NCBI RefSeq assembly: GCF_010907035.1
Contig: NZ_QUMK01000012.1
Location: 1-64,000 of the forward strand
Reading direction: 5' to 3'
DNA length: 64,000 bases
DNA from: Rhodopseudomonas sp. BR0M22
Lineage (GTDB): Bacteria > Pseudomonadota > Alphaproteobacteria > Rhizobiales > Xanthobacteraceae
Of this stretch, positions 10,536-21,107 are shown in pieces. How positions within the stretch are numbered: the first letter of the stretch is position 1; each line of letters starts with the position of its first letter. Made by a program: the position numbers and the translations under genes. The notes beneath the pieces were generated by a model. That model was not told where the DNA came from and searched no databases. It saw nothing but the letters and a program-made list of their open reading frames with translations.

Positions 10536-12026
10536 ATGGCCGACAGCAGCAGCGCCGCAATCGCCGAGCCGCCGCCAGAGCGGATGGCGCTTGCGGCCGA
10601 TGGCCGTGTCATCGCAACCGATGTTCCGGCCCGACTCGACGGCCTGCTGTGGAGCGGATTTCACACCCGCGTTGTGACGGCGCTGGGCGTCACCTGGATT
10701 CTGGATGGACTTGAGGTCACGCTCGCCGGCGCGCTGGCGGGGGCGCTGAAGAACAGTCCGAGCCTGCAATTCTCAAATCTCGATGTCGGCCTGGCCAGCA
10801 GTGCTTATCTGGCAGGCGCCGTACTTGGCGCACTCGGGTTCGGCTGGCTGACCGATCGGATCGGGCGCAAGAAGCTGTTCTTCATCACGTTGTCGCTTTA
10901 CCTCCTCGCCACGGCGGCGACGGCGATGTCGTGGAGCGTCGGTAGCTACGCGCTGTTCCGCTTCCTCACCGGCGCCGGCATCGGCGGCGAGTACACCGCG
11001 ATCAATTCGACCATTCAGGAACTGGTGCCGGCGCGCTATCGCGGCTGGACCGATCTGGTGATCAACGGCAGCTTCTGGATCGGCGCGGCGATCGGAGCCG
11101 TGGGCGCGATCGTGCTGCTCGATCCGGCGGTGATCGATCCCGACTACGGCTGGCGTCTTGCTTACCTGACCGGCGCGATCCTCGGTTTGATCGTGTTTGC
11201 GATGCGCTTGTGGATTCCGGAAAGCCCACGCTGGTTGATGATCCACGGCCGGCCCGAGCAGGCCGCGGCGATCGTCGCGGACATCGAGCGGAATGCTCGC
11301 CATGCGCCTTATCGGCCGCGTGTCCTGCCGACCATCAAACTGCGGATGCGGACCCACACGCCGCTGCTCGAAGTGGGGCGCACGCTGTTCGGCAGCTATC
11401 GCCAGCGCGCGCTGGTCGGGCTGACGCTGATGACCGCGCAGGCGTTCTTCTACAACGCGATCTTCTTCACCTACGCGTTGATCCTGACCGACTTCTTCGG
11501 CATTCCGGCCAATCATGTCGGCTGGTACATCCTGCCGTTCGCGGCCGGCAATTTCCTCGGGCCGCTGGTGCTCGGCCGGCTGTTCGACACGCTCGGCCGC
11601 CGTACCATGATCGGTTTCACCTATGGAGCGTCGGCGATCCTGCTCGCCGTGTCCGGCTATCTGTTTTCGATCGGCGTGCTCAGCGCGCAGAGCCAAACGA
11701 TCGCCTGGATGGTGATCTTCTTCTTCGCATCGCCGGCCGCGAGCGCTGCCTATCTCACCGTCAGCGAGACTTTTCCGCTCGAAGTCCGTGCGCTGGCGAT
11801 CGCAATCTTCTACGCGATCGGTACCGGCATCGGCGGCGTGGCTGGGCCCGCGCTGTTCGGTATGCTGATCGACACCGGCTCGCGCGACAGCGTGTTCGCG
11901 GGCTATCTATTCGGATCTGTCCTGATGATGGCCGCAGCCGTCATCGGTTGGCGCTATGGTGTCGGTGCCGAGCGCCGTTCGCTCGAACAGGTCGCACGGC
12001 CGCTGGCCGCAACAGAGGACAATTGA
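10536..12026 (+). CDS. MFS transporter (sugar/metabolite symporter type)
   Basis: 496 residues from ATG 10536, preceded by a GGAG-rich stretch. Twelve hydrophobic segments are expected from the sequence. The loop 2-3 signature GWLTDRIGRKK and the repeat signature in the second half (GRLFDTLGRRTMIG) mark the major facilitator superfamily; FLTGAGIGGEYTAINSTI after TM4 resembles the metabolite:H+ symporter group. The stop overlaps the otsB start by one base (TGATG), so it is translationally coupled to trehalose-phosphate phosphatase. That suggests a sugar, osmolyte or related solute as substrate (inference). Confidence 0.88.
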   Translation: MADSSSAAIAEPPPERMALAADGRVIATDVPARLDGLLWSGFHTRVVTALGVTWILDGLEVTLAGALAGALKNSPSLQFSNLDVGLASSAYLAGAVLGALGFGWLTDRIGRKKLFFITLSLYLLATAATAMSWSVGSYALFRFLTGAGIGGEYTAINSTIQELVPARYRGWTDLVINGSFWIGAAIGAVGAIVLLDPAVIDPDYGWRLAYLTGAILGLIVFAMRLWIPESPRWLMIHGRPEQAAAIVADIERNARHAPYRPRVLPTIKLRMRTHTPLLEVGRTLFGSYRQRALVGLTLMTAQAFFYNAIFFTYALILTDFFGIPANHVGWYILPFAAGNFLGPLVLGRLFDTLGRRTMIGFTYGASAILLAVSGYLFSIGVLSAQSQTIAWMVIFFFASPAASAAYLTVSETFPLEVRALAIAIFYAIGTGIGGVAGPALFGMLIDTGSRDSVFAGYLFGSVLMMAAAVIGWRYGVGAERRSLEQVARPLAATEDN

Positions 12027-12820
12027 TGACAACTAAGCTCGTTCAACCGCTGCATGCTGCGTCGGAGCCGGTTCCCATGCCCGGCGCGCTGGTGCCGCAG
12101 CTCGATCAATGTGCGCTGCTGCTCGATATCGATGGTACGTTGCTGGACATGGCGCCGACGCCGCGCGAAGTCTGGGTGCCGCCGGAGCTGGAACAAACGC
12201 TGAGGAGCCTGCTGGTCAGGACCTCCGGCGCGCTCGCGCTGGTCAGCGGCCGTTCGATCAACGACATCGATCTGATTTTTGCGCCGATGCGATTGCCGGC
12301 GGTCGGCGGTCACGGCGCCGAGATGCGCCTGTCAGGCGGCGGCGAAGCCGTTGCTACCCATGCGCCGCCGCTCGATCCGGAACTCAAAAGCCGGCTGGCC
12401 GCGATCGCCCGCATCAGCCCTGGTATCCTGCTCGAGGACAAAGGCTATTCGCTGGCGCTGCATTATCGTCTGGCACCGCACACTGAAAAAGCGATCTACG
12501 AATCGGTTGCGGCAATTCGCGCCGAGAATCCGGATGCGCCGCTGGAAGTGCTGCCCGGAAAATCGGTGTGCGAGATCAAGCAGTCGGGTTTCACCAAAGC
12601 GACCGGCGTGGTGGAACTGATGAAGCACGCGCCGTTCGAGGGACGACGTCCTGTCTTCATCGGCGACGACGTGACCGACGAGACCGTATTTGCGATCATG
12701 CCGGAGCTCAACGGTGTCGCATTCTCGGTCGGCCGTCACAGCGACCTCACCGCCGGCCGTTTCGATCAGCCGAGCGATGTTCGCGATTGGCTCGCAAGGC
12801 TGCTGACAACGACTGCGTAG
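12026..12820 (+). CDS. otsB: Trehalose-6-phosphate phosphatase
   Basis: 264 residues, HAD superfamily. The nucleophile motif DIDGTLL starts at residue 34; the second and third motifs VSGRS and IGDDVTDE are present, the last being typical of OtsB. It removes phosphate from trehalose 6-phosphate. The start codon overlaps the upstream MFS stop, and otsA follows 159 bp later, so both halves of the OtsAB trehalose pathway are together. Trehalose here would serve osmotic and desiccation protection. Confidence 0.92.
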   Translation: MTTKLVQPLHAASEPVPMPGALVPQLDQCALLLDIDGTLLDMAPTPREVWVPPELEQTLRSLLVRTSGALALVSGRSINDIDLIFAPMRLPAVGGHGAEMRLSGGGEAVATHAPPLDPELKSRLAAIARISPGILLEDKGYSLALHYRLAPHTEKAIYESVAAIRAENPDAPLEVLPGKSVCEIKQSGFTKATGVVELMKHAPFEGRRPVFIGDDVTDETVFAIMPELNGVAFSVGRHSDLTAGRFDQPSDVRDWLARLLTTTA

Positions 12821-12979
12821 TTGTTGATGCGTTGAGTACGGTTCCGGACAGAAAAACTCGACCCAACGCTCAGTTCTTGGAAAAGTTCCGCGATTGCGAT
12901 GGAACGATCCGGATGAATGGATGTTAATCTCCCGCAGCGTCACACAGACGCACCAGCCAATGGGGAGCCGGAGGGAGAC

Positions 12980-14473
12980 GTGAACCTGATCGTGGTGTCG
13001 AACCGAGTTGCCCGCGCGTCGGGCAACGAACCGATGACGGGTGGATTAGCGGCGGCGCTGCTGCCGGTGGTCGAAAAGTCTGGTGCGATATGGGTCGGGT
13101 CGAGCGGGCGGGTGCGTGACGGCTTTCACCGCGAGCCTTTCGCCGAAATCGAACCGCTCGGCGCCGGTGCGCTGGCGATGCTGGATCTGCCGGCAGCGCA
13201 TTACGGCGGATACTACGAAGGCTTCGCCAATTCGGCGCTGTGGCCGGCGCTGCACTCCCGTCCGGATCTGATCCGGGTTTCCCACGACGATTATCATTCG
13301 TATCGCGAGGTCAACGGCTTCATGGCGCGGGCGCTCCTGCGTTTCCGCAAGCCGGGTGCCGCGTTCTGGGTGCAGGATTATCACTTCCTGGCGCTCGGCG
13401 CCGAACTTCGCCGGCTCGGCGTCGACCATCCGATCGGATTTTTCCTGCACACGCCGTGGCCGTCGCGTGCCACGATCGGCTGCGTGCCGCATCATCGCGA
13501 ACTGATCGAGGCGATGCTGGCCTACGATCTGATCGGTTTCCAGACCGAGGAGGATCGCGGCAATTTTCTCGGCTATGTCGAAACCGAACTCGGCCTCAAG
13601 GTCAGCGACGGGGTGGTTTCGACCGCGCACGGGTCGGTCCGCTGCGAGGTATTCGCGATCAGCATCGACGCCGGCGCATTCGCCCAACAAGCACAGAAGG
13701 CGATGACCCACCCCGAAGTCTCCCGCCTGCGGAAGAGTCTCAATGGCGAGAAGCTGGTGATCGGCGTCGACCGGCTGGACTACTCGAAAGGTCTGGTGAA
13801 CCGGGTCAAAGCCTTCGACAAGATGCTGTCCGACCGGCCTGCATTACTGCGGACGGTGTCGCTGTTGCAGATCGCGACGCCGTCGCGCGGTACCATCGAG
13901 GCTTACGGCAATCTGCAGAGCGACCTCGCCAAGCTGGTCAGCGATGTCAACGGCCGACTCGGCGAGGTCGATTGGACACCGATCCGCTACCTCAACAAGG
14001 GCTATCGCCAGAGCGTGCTGGCCGGGCTCTACCGCTCTGCCCATGTCGGCTTGGTCACGCCGCTACAGGACGGCATGAATCTGGTGGCGAAAGAATATGT
14101 CGCGGCCCAGAACCCGGTCGACCCCGGCGTGCTGGTGCTGTCGAAGTTCGCCGGCGCTGCCAACGAGCTCGACACCGCGCTGCACGTCAATCCGCACGAC
14201 ATCGACGGCATGGCGCGCGTGATCGCCGCCGCTCTGGCGATGCCGCTCACCGAGCGCCGGCTGCGCTGGGAGGCGATGATGGAAAAGCTGCGCGCCAACA
14301 GCATTCAGCGCTGGTTCGCCGACTTCGTCGCGGCCCTCGAGCAGGCCCATGAGAGCAATCACAGCTCGGGGCCAATCGCCCTGCCTCCCTCGCCGCAGCC
14401 GTCGGCCATCAGGTTGACGGGCGGCTGGTCACGCCGGACGCCTCACGCCGTCGGCGGGGCTGTGTTGCAGTAG
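12980..14473 (+). CDS. otsA: Trehalose-6-phosphate synthase
   Basis: 497 residues from GTG 12980. GGAGGGAG immediately upstream and the family-typical beginning [11 protein letters not shown] favour this over ATG 12917, which would add 21 residues. GT-B glycosyltransferase family 20: it joins UDP-glucose to glucose 6-phosphate. Visible landmarks are [11 protein letters not shown], the HTPWPS loop, [10 protein letters not shown] and [12 protein letters not shown] in the donor-binding half. The last 35 residues are proline/serine-rich and not conserved in the family. It is followed by tRNA-Ser. Confidence 0.93.
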   Translation: MNLIVVSNRVARASGNEPMTGGLAAALLPVVEKSGAIWVGSSGRVRDGFHREPFAEIEPLGAGALAMLDLPAAHYGGYYEGFANSALWPALHSRPDLIRVSHDDYHSYREVNGFMARALLRFRKPGAAFWVQDYHFLALGAELRRLGVDHPIGFFLHTPWPSRATIGCVPHHRELIEAMLAYDLIGFQTEEDRGNFLGYVETELGLKVSDGVVSTAHGSVRCEVFAISIDAGAFAQQAQKAMTHPEVSRLRKSLNGEKLVIGVDRLDYSKGLVNRVKAFDKMLSDRPALLRTVSLLQIATPSRGTIEAYGNLQSDLAKLVSDVNGRLGEVDWTPIRYLNKGYRQSVLAGLYRSAHVGLVTPLQDGMNLVAKEYVAAQNPVDPGVLVLSKFAGAANELDTALHVNPHDIDGMARVIAAALAMPLTERRLRWEAMMEKLRANSIQRWFADFVAALEQAHESNHSSGPIALPPSPQPSAIRLTGGWSRRTPHAVGGAVLQ

Positions 14474-14627
14474 TTCACCTGGGCTGGGGCAGAGCCCCCG
14501 GCAGGCCATCCGTTGGCCTGTCGGCCGGGAGGAATAGGCCAAAAGATAAGATTCCGGCACGAATTTCCCCATCCGGCAGCGCAATCCCTTGCCAAATCCG
14601 CCCGACGCGGTCATGAGAAGGGCGCCC

Positions 14628-14717
14628 GGAGAGGTGGCCGAGTGGTTGAAGGCGCACGCCTGGAACGCGTGTGTGCGGGAAACCGTACCGTGGGTTCGAA
14701 TCCCACTCTCTCCGCCA
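14628..14717 (+). tRNA. tRNA-Ser(GGA)
   Basis: 90-nt class II tRNA. The acceptor arm GGAGAGG pairs with the 3' CTCTCC, the discriminator is G and CCA is encoded (14715-14717). The anticodon arm CACGC-CTGGAAC-GCGTG gives anticodon GGA. It has a long variable arm and a T-arm with GGTTCGAATCC. The foreign-looking YobI segment follows it, though I found no copy of the tRNA 3' end on the far side. Confidence 0.95.
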
Positions 14718-15292
14718 GCACAGCCCGATTGCCCTATGGCGCGATGCTGCCGCCAATGACCACGCACGACCATGCGGCAGAGCCGCCGACGCACATCTGC
14801 CAACGTCTGCCTGCATCGGGGTCGCAAGCGGATTGATGCCTTTCAATCTGCGCAGTGTGAAAGGACATGCCGCACAATCGGGGCGACGACTTACGCCATC
14901 GCCTCGCGTAGCAGGTCCGCTCGCTCTCGACGGTCATCCCGCCTGCCTCGCTCCCGTTCCTTCGTTCAACCGCTGCCCGGAGTGGGGCATCATGTTGCTG
15001 CGACGGCTCAGCTCGATCCTGCAGCGGGCCTCGACCGGCTCCCGGACAAGTACTCCTCGGCCCGCTCGGCTTCTGCCAGCGTCACCCGGAAGGCTGACAT
15101 CGAGGTGCCGTCCTCCCCGCGTCCTCCCCGCAGATCTAGGCAGCACCTATTTCCATCGATTCACTAATCGCTTTAGCCGTGCCTACACGCATGCTAACCT
15201 TTAGACGGCCTATGCATCTCTTTACGGGACTCTAAAATAGCTTGCTGCAAATCATCGCTGGAATTGCGGACCGGCTTCGCCACTCGAACCAG
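14718..15292. other. Intergenic stretch between tRNA-Ser and the YobI-like gene
   Basis: 575 bp without a convincing gene. Several frames are open for up to about 130 codons, but they lack ribosome-binding sites and recognisable motifs and look like GC-rich noise or gene remnants. Composition turns distinctly AT-richer from about 15160 onward, which I take as the left edge of acquired DNA. Confidence 0.5.
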
Positions 15293-18200
15293 ATGGCCGA
15301 AGCACAATCAAAATTCATCGATCTTGCCCCAACCGACAAGGCGGACGAGGCGGGAGTATATTCCGATGCGCTTCTATATGCGATGGGCAATCCACGAGTA
15401 TCGAATATCGCCCTGACCGGCCCCTACGGCTCGGGAAAAAGCAGCATCATAAAGTCCTTCCTGAAGAAATACCGACGTCCTGTTCTGCAGATATCGCTCG
15501 CTGCGTTCCTTCCTGAGGCGACAGCCACGGGCGGCGCCGTAAGCAAACAGGAGATCGAGCGAAGTATCCTTCAACAGATGCTCTATGGCGCGGACGCGAA
15601 CCAGCTGCCGCTGTCGCGGTTCAAACGAATTAATTCGCCCAGCAGATGGTCTATCCTACTTTCCTTGTACGTGATCCTTGGAGTCGTGGCCTGCTGGCAT
15701 CTCTTTGGGGAGCGCGACAAAATTATCACGGGCGAATTCTTTCTGCCGTTAGCCTTAAGTAACTGGCCGAATTTCTTGTGGTTTGCGGTGGGGGCATCGT
15801 TTCTTTGGCTGACGGTATACCAAGTCTACAATGCGAGCTTCGGCGTGTCGCTCAAGAGCATCTCGCTCAAAGACATCGAAATTACGCCTGTGGCGGTCGA
15901 CCAAGAGTCTATACTGAACCGTCACCTAGACGAGATTATCTATTTTTTCCAGTCAACGAAATACGAGCTTGTCGTAATTGAAGATCTGGATAGGTTTAAC
16001 AACACGGAGATATTTGTCACACTCAGAGAGATAAATAGCCTTATCAATGAGAATGCCGGCGTAAATAGAGCGATACGATTCCTCTATGCGTTGCGCGATG
16101 ATATGTTCGTGAATACGGACAGGACGAAGTTCTTCGAATTCATTATTCCCGTCATACCTATCATCAACAGCTCGAACTCGATCGATAAAGTCCTGGAGCA
16201 GGGAAGGCGGCTTTCGCTCGACATCCGGCTTGACCGGCAGTTTCTGCGTGAGGTGTCGCGATACTTGAACGACCTGAGGCTCATACAAAATATTTTCAAT
16301 GAGTACGCGATCTACGTCGCCAATCTGGAGACTGATGGCGACAATGTGTTGGATGCCAACAAGCTGCTCGCAATTCTAATATATAAGAATGTCTTCCCGA
16401 GGGACTTCGAGGGCCTTCATCGTGGCAAGGGTAATCTTGCGCAGATCCTCTCCAGGCATGATGAATTTATCGCTCGCGATGAAGCAACCTATAAGGCCGC
16501 TATCGAGCGCATAGAGCACGATATCGATGTCTCCGAACAGCAGGTTCCGACTGATCTGCTCGATCTCCGCCGAATTTATGCGATGGCGTTGCTCGAAAAG
16601 CTGCCAGCCAATGCGACGCACATCTTCCAGAATGGGCAGAGTCAGATTGAAGTTGGTGTCCTTGCAAAGAAAGAAGGTTTCGATCAGATCATCAATAGCA
16701 ACACGATTAAGTACAGGGATGCCAACGGATATCAGCATAACATCAATATTTCAGGCTTGCAGGCCGAGGTCGACAGCCTGAAAACGTTCGAGCAACGCAA
16801 AGAAGAGGTTGAGCAGCGGGGTGCTGGGTTTAGGAGCTCTGCCTCTAAGAAGCTGCGAGAGTTGCGGGCGGCAAGCGCTGCCCTGCGCTCCACAAAATTC
16901 AATGAAGTTGTGCGACTCAACGCAAGAGAGCTGAACGACATCTTTGAAGCGTTCGGAGACAACAGCGAGCTTGCTCGTTTTCTGATACTCGAAGGCTATC
17001 TTGATGACACCTATTGCCATTATACTTCGCTTTTCCATTCTGGTCGGTTGTCGCCAAACGATAACAAGTATCTCATTCAGATACGCGGCTTCATAAATCC
17101 GGGTCCTGATTTTCAGATTGACAATGCGAAGGAGGTCGTGGCTGCGATGCGCGACGGGGATTTCCGTCAGCAGTACGTCCTCAACGTAAGGATCGTTGAT
17201 TGCCTGCTGGGTGACGAGGCTATCTATGCGGACCGCGTTGCCAAGATGTTCGAGTATTTTGCCTCTGACTTCGAAAATTGCCAAGCGTTCTTCGCTCGTT
17301 ACTACGCCGCAGGACGCGAGGTGCCTAAGTTGATAGCTGGCTTGCGAGCAACGTGGCCCGGCTTCATTCCGGCTGTTCTTGCCAATCTCAGGTATCTTTC
17401 TCATGTTGGTCAGGTCATCGCGCATTTGCCAGAACCGGCCCTCAAGGCGCTGCCGGTCGCATATCCCGAGATTTCGCCGTTTGTCTCCGAAAAACTGGCT
17501 CAGATTCTCGCGCTTGGGATCGACGTTGATCCACCTCGTCTAAAGGCCCTTGGGGTCGAGCTGGTAGACCTCAGCAGTATAGAGGGCTTCCCTGGAATTG
17601 CTCGCTTCCTCTTCGATGAGGGCCTCTATACGCTCTCTGTTGAGAACTTGGAGTTCATCTTCCGAGTAATTCTACGAGTTGATGATCTCGGACCCTTGCG
17701 TAGCCAGAACTACACGACGATCAAGGGAACCGGTAATGCGGCTCTGATCTCGAGGATCGAACGCGACTTCGTTGATTATCTTAAGAACGTACTCTTGCGT
17801 CTTGAAGACAATTCGCGCGAGAGTGTGGTGGCCGTTCTGTCTATTATCGGTCGAGAGGATGCCGATTTTGACGATCTGGGAGCGTTCCTCGAAAGGCAGT
17901 TGGCGACTATCGCTTCTCTCGACGATGTGCCAGTCCGTTTTCATTCACTCGTCTTCCAGCTGAGCAGGATCGAGGCTTCGTGGGTGAATTGTCTCGCCTT
18001 CATGGTTAGCGAGGCCTTCGATGCAGAGGTTCTCACCGGTTTTCTGGAGACGGAGGCGGCACTGGCGACGCTTCCACAGCAGGCTATTCCTGATGGCGAT
18101 AACGCGGATGTCCTGCGCCAGTTCCTGATCAACGACAATGCCCTGCAAGACGCGACGTATCGAATGTATGTTAAAGGGCTCCGAAGAACCTTCGTGAAGT

Positions 18201-18829
18201 TTCCAAGTGATCTTGATGTTAGTAAGTTGCGGGTACTGATCGAGGAAAGGAGAGTCAATTTTACGAAAGAGAACGTGGATGCGCTTCAGGGGAAAATCGA
18301 CCTCCAAGTCCTGTTCGTGGTCAAAAACATCAAGGCGTATTTGGCGGATGAGGCGACGTTCGCGCTCGATGACGATTTCCGTGAGATGCTCCTTGGCGAA
18401 GATATCGGTGACAATTGTAAACTATCGATCATTGGGTCAATGAATCTCTCTTTGCTCAGCGACTTGCCATCCCGGGCCGGCAAAGTAGGGTCGGTTTTGG
18501 ATAAGACGGGGGCGGACGTGAGTGCTCTGGATGCCGAGACCGCGCGAGCGGTCATCCTGAACTCGTCACCGACCCAGGTCCAGATTTCACTGTTCAACAA
18601 GTGCCAGAAAGTCCTGAGCGACGGCGATGTGCGCGAAATCCTCGCTGCTCTTCCCGCTCCGTTCTCCGACATCAAGGTTGGCTATCGTACCCCGCGGATC
18701 GAGAAAACGGATACCAACATCGAATTCGTGAAGTGGCTCGATATGCGTAACATCATTTCGTCGTGGGGCGAGACGTTGTTCGGTGATGAAATCCGTATAA
18801 ACCTCTACCGCCGTGACACCGGGGTTTAG
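15293..18829 (+). CDS. YobI-family membrane-associated P-loop NTPase
   Basis: 1178 residues from ATG 15293; an in-frame TTG at 15242 would add 17. The start DLAPTDKADEAGVYSDAL followed by IALTGPYGSGKSS (Walker A, residues 43-51) matches the YobI family. Two hydrophobic segments (about 119-138 and 158-178) lie between Walker A and Walker B (ELVVIEDLDRF, 225-235), so the NTPase is membrane-anchored, like KAP-type NTPases. The remaining 900 residues are helical and of unknown fold. Codon use (many ATA, TTA, AGG) and lower GC differ from all neighbours, indicating transfer. KAP/YobI proteins occur in mobile and defence contexts; an antiphage role is inference. Confidence 0.85.
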   Translation: MAEAQSKFIDLAPTDKADEAGVYSDALLYAMGNPRVSNIALTGPYGSGKSSIIKSFLKKYRRPVLQISLAAFLPEATATGGAVSKQEIERSILQQMLYGADANQLPLSRFKRINSPSRWSILLSLYVILGVVACWHLFGERDKIITGEFFLPLALSNWPNFLWFAVGASFLWLTVYQVYNASFGVSLKSISLKDIEITPVAVDQESILNRHLDEIIYFFQSTKYELVVIEDLDRFNNTEIFVTLREINSLINENAGVNRAIRFLYALRDDMFVNTDRTKFFEFIIPVIPIINSSNSIDKVLEQGRRLSLDIRLDRQFLREVSRYLNDLRLIQNIFNEYAIYVANLETDGDNVLDANKLLAILIYKNVFPRDFEGLHRGKGNLAQILSRHDEFIARDEATYKAAIERIEHDIDVSEQQVPTDLLDLRRIYAMALLEKLPANATHIFQNGQSQIEVGVLAKKEGFDQIINSNTIKYRDANGYQHNINISGLQAEVDSLKTFEQRKEEVEQRGAGFRSSASKKLRELRAASAALRSTKFNEVVRLNARELNDIFEAFGDNSELARFLILEGYLDDTYCHYTSLFHSGRLSPNDNKYLIQIRGFINPGPDFQIDNAKEVVAAMRDGDFRQQYVLNVRIVDCLLGDEAIYADRVAKMFEYFASDFENCQAFFARYYAAGREVPKLIAGLRATWPGFIPAVLANLRYLSHVGQVIAHLPEPALKALPVAYPEISPFVSEKLAQILALGIDVDPPRLKALGVELVDLSSIEGFPGIARFLFDEGLYTLSVENLEFIFRVILRVDDLGPLRSQNYTTIKGTGNAALISRIERDFVDYLKNVLLRLEDNSRESVVAVLSIIGREDADFDDLGAFLERQLATIASLDDVPVRFHSLVFQLSRIEASWVNCLAFMVSEAFDAEVLTGFLETEAALATLPQQAIPDGDNADVLRQFLINDNALQDATYRMYVKGLRRTFVKFPSDLDVSKLRVLIEERRVNFTKENVDALQGKIDLQVLFVVKNIKAYLADEATFALDDDFREMLLGEDIGDNCKLSIIGSMNLSLLSDLPSRAGKVGSVLDKTGADVSALDAETARAVILNSSPTQVQISLFNKCQKVLSDGDVREILAALPAPFSDIKVGYRTPRIEKTDTNIEFVKWLDMRNIISSWGETLFGDEIRINLYRRDTGV

Positions 18830-19284
18830 GTGTCGCGGATGAATATTGTCGAGGTGACGAGCTGCGAGGCAGTTCATGGTCGCCTAGGTCAGCGGTCGCT
18901 TTCGGTCGATCAAGACGTGGCCGCAGTGACTGCAATTGGGCGCAAGCCCGCAGCCAAATGCACGATATTGCCGTCGTGATATGCAAACGCCGCCGAGAAC
19001 CGCCGATCGCCGTGCAGCGTTGAATATCGGCATATCTGTTATAGGCGAACGACTTCGTAGGGCTCATTTTCGTCTGGCGCTACCCACCAGTCAGCTGATT
19101 GCGATGCTCGATTTGCGCCTATCTGTGACCGACATCTGGCGCGATGACGAGGGCAGCAAAGTCTGGCTCCATTAGCCGACGGAGCTCCGACCCGTTATTG
19201 AATGCGGCTTACCTCGGCGCCCCTATAATTTAAGGGGGGCGGCTGTTTAAACAACGCGCGAGTCCGCTTGCGCCTCGGCCCCGA
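18830..19284. other. Right flank of the YobI segment
   Basis: 455 bp with no supported gene. Short open frames on both strands have no motifs. A G-C hairpin around 19215-19242 (CCCCT ... AGGGG with flanking G/C) just beyond the tauE stop could terminate the minus-strand gene. No integrase, transposase or direct repeat of the tRNA end is visible. Confidence 0.5.
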
Positions 19285-20034
19285 TCACAGCAGCGACTTC
19301 ATCGCCATCTCGGTCCCCAGCAGCAACAGGCAGATCAGGAAGCCGCGACGAAAGGCGGCCGGACTGATCCGGCCACGAACGATCTGCCCGGCCCACATGC
19401 CGCCGAGTGCGGGCAGCGTAGCGAGCGCCGACACGGCCAGATGATCGGTCTGGAAAGCGCCGTGCGCACCCAGGCCGATTGCGAGCGCGATCGTCGAGAC
19501 GGTGAACGACAGGCCCAGCGCCTGCACGAGATCATCCTTGGCGAGGCCGAGTGACTGGATATACGGGACGGCCGGAATCACGAACACGCCGGTTGCGCCG
19601 GTGACGATGCCGGTTATTCCGCCGATCAGCGGCGACAGCCAGGGCTCGGCGTGCGGCGGAATGCTGAGGGGGCGGGCCAGCAGCGTGATGCTCGCGTAGA
19701 CGATCAGGGCGATACCAAGCATCGCGGTCGTCAGCCGCGTATCGCCGCTGGCGATCCAGGTCGAGCCCAGCAGCGTTCCGGCGACGACGGTCGCCATCAT
19801 CGGCCACAGCCTGCGCAGGAGCGTGCCGAGTCTGGGGCCGGCCAGAAGCTGCCAGACATTGGTGACGAACGACGGCACGAGCAAAAGGCCCGCGGCCGCG
19901 ATCGGCGAGATCAATGCGCCGAGCACGCCCATCGCCACCGTCGGCAGCCCCATGCCGGTGACGCCCTTGACCAGGCCGGCGACGAAGAAGGTGGCGAAGA
20001 CGGCAAGGAGCAGCGGTATCGACAGATCGGACAT
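19285..20034 (-). CDS. Sulfite exporter TauE/SafE (TSUP) family permease
   Basis: 249 residues, with about eight hydrophobic segments in two similar halves. The N-terminal repeat shows GLVKGVTGMGLPTVAMG and the second half GGITGIVTGATGVFVIPAVP, the glycine-rich signatures of this family. Members move sulfite, organosulfonates or small organic anions across the inner membrane. It is divergent from a LysR gene across 98 bp, the usual layout for a regulator and its target, so its substrate is probably related to the LysR inducer (inference). Confidence 0.88.
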   Translation of the reverse strand: MSDLSIPLLLAVFATFFVAGLVKGVTGMGLPTVAMGVLGALISPIAAAGLLLVPSFVTNVWQLLAGPRLGTLLRRLWPMMATVVAGTLLGSTWIASGDTRLTTAMLGIALIVYASITLLARPLSIPPHAEPWLSPLIGGITGIVTGATGVFVIPAVPYIQSLGLAKDDLVQALGLSFTVSTIALAIGLGAHGAFQTDHLAVSALATLPALGGMWAGQIVRGRISPAAFRRGFLICLLLLGTEMAMKSLL

Positions 20035-20132
20035 GACGTATCACCACCGCATCGCCAGACTTTCGACAATGCGGATGTGCCGATGCGTGCCTTCGGCTAT
20101 GCCGAAGGCAGATCGTCGGCTAGTCTTTGGTC

Positions 20133-21032
20133 ATGCGCTTCGACCTCACGGACCTCGGGCTGTTCCTCGCCGTCATCGACGCCGGCAGCATCACCCGCGG
20201 AGCGGCCGAGGCCGGTCTGTCGCTGGCGGCCGCCAGCGAAAGGCTGCGCCACATGGAGGCCGTCGGCGAAGTTCTTCTGCTGCATCGCGGCCGGCGCGGC
20301 GTGGTCCCGACCGAGGCGGGCGAGGCGCTCGCGCATCATGCGCGCACGATCCTGCACCAGATCGCCGAAATGCGCGGCGAACTCGGTCGCTACGCGAAAG
20401 GCATGCGTGCGAATGTCTGCATCTTGGCCAATACGGCGGCGGTCACCGAGTATCTGCCTGCACGGTTGGCGAGTTGGATGGCGCAGCACCCCCGGGTGGA
20501 TGTGGACCTCAAAGAACGTCAGAGCTCCGACATCGCCCGAAGCGTGGCTGCCGGGTTCGCCGAAATCGGCATCCTGTCCGGCGCCGCCGCGACTGCGGGG
20601 CTGACGCTGCGTCCTTTCGCCACCGACCGGCTGGTGGCGGTGCTGGCTTTGGACCACGCCTTGGCGGGAAAGCCGCAGCTTCGCTTTTCCGAATTGCTCG
20701 ACCACCACTTCGTTGGTCTGTCCGGCGGTGCCCTGCAGCAGCATCTCGAGATGCAGGCGGCGCGGCTCGGGACGAAGATCAAACTGCGGGTCGCGCTGCG
20801 CAGCTTCGACGGGATCTGCCGCCTGGCGGGCGAAGGCGTCGGAATCGGCGTTGTGCCGGAAGCGGCCGCGCGGCGTTCGAAGCGATCGGCCCGCATCGCC
20901 ATCGTCCGGCTGCAGGACGATTGGGCGACGCGGCGACTATCGGTCTGCGTCCGCAGCGAGCCGGAGCTGACGCCGCTCGCGCGAAGCCTCTTTCAGCATC
21001 TCGCATCCCGGTCGTCTTCGCCGCTGCGATGA
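20133..21032 (+). CDS. LysR-family transcriptional regulator
   Basis: 299 residues from ATG 20133 (TTG 20127 also possible). The N-terminal winged helix-turn-helix is clear (LTDLGLFLAVIDAGSITRGA through SLAAASERLRHME), followed by the linker helix and a two-lobed effector domain with GVGIGVVPEAAARR near the end. It is transcribed away from the TauE-type permease gene and probably controls it. It is not a CbbR by position: it is separated from the cbb operon by a convergent esterase gene. Confidence 0.88.
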   Translation: MRFDLTDLGLFLAVIDAGSITRGAAEAGLSLAAASERLRHMEAVGEVLLLHRGRRGVVPTEAGEALAHHARTILHQIAEMRGELGRYAKGMRANVCILANTAAVTEYLPARLASWMAQHPRVDVDLKERQSSDIARSVAAGFAEIGILSGAAATAGLTLRPFATDRLVAVLALDHALAGKPQLRFSELLDHHFVGLSGGALQQHLEMQAARLGTKIKLRVALRSFDGICRLAGEGVGIGVVPEAAARRSKRSARIAIVRLQDDWATRRLSVCVRSEPELTPLARSLFQHLASRSSSPLR

Positions 21033-21107
21033 GGCTTTTCAGGCAAAGAGGGCGTGCAGCAGCGCCGGTATGATCCCAATCACGTCCAGCGCTGCCTCCG
21101 CTGCGCG

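Noticed and set aside
14628-19284. Classic tRNA-integrated island with attL/attR
   Set aside because: I found no second copy of the tRNA-Ser 3' end and no integrase on the right flank, so only compositional evidence for transfer is claimed.
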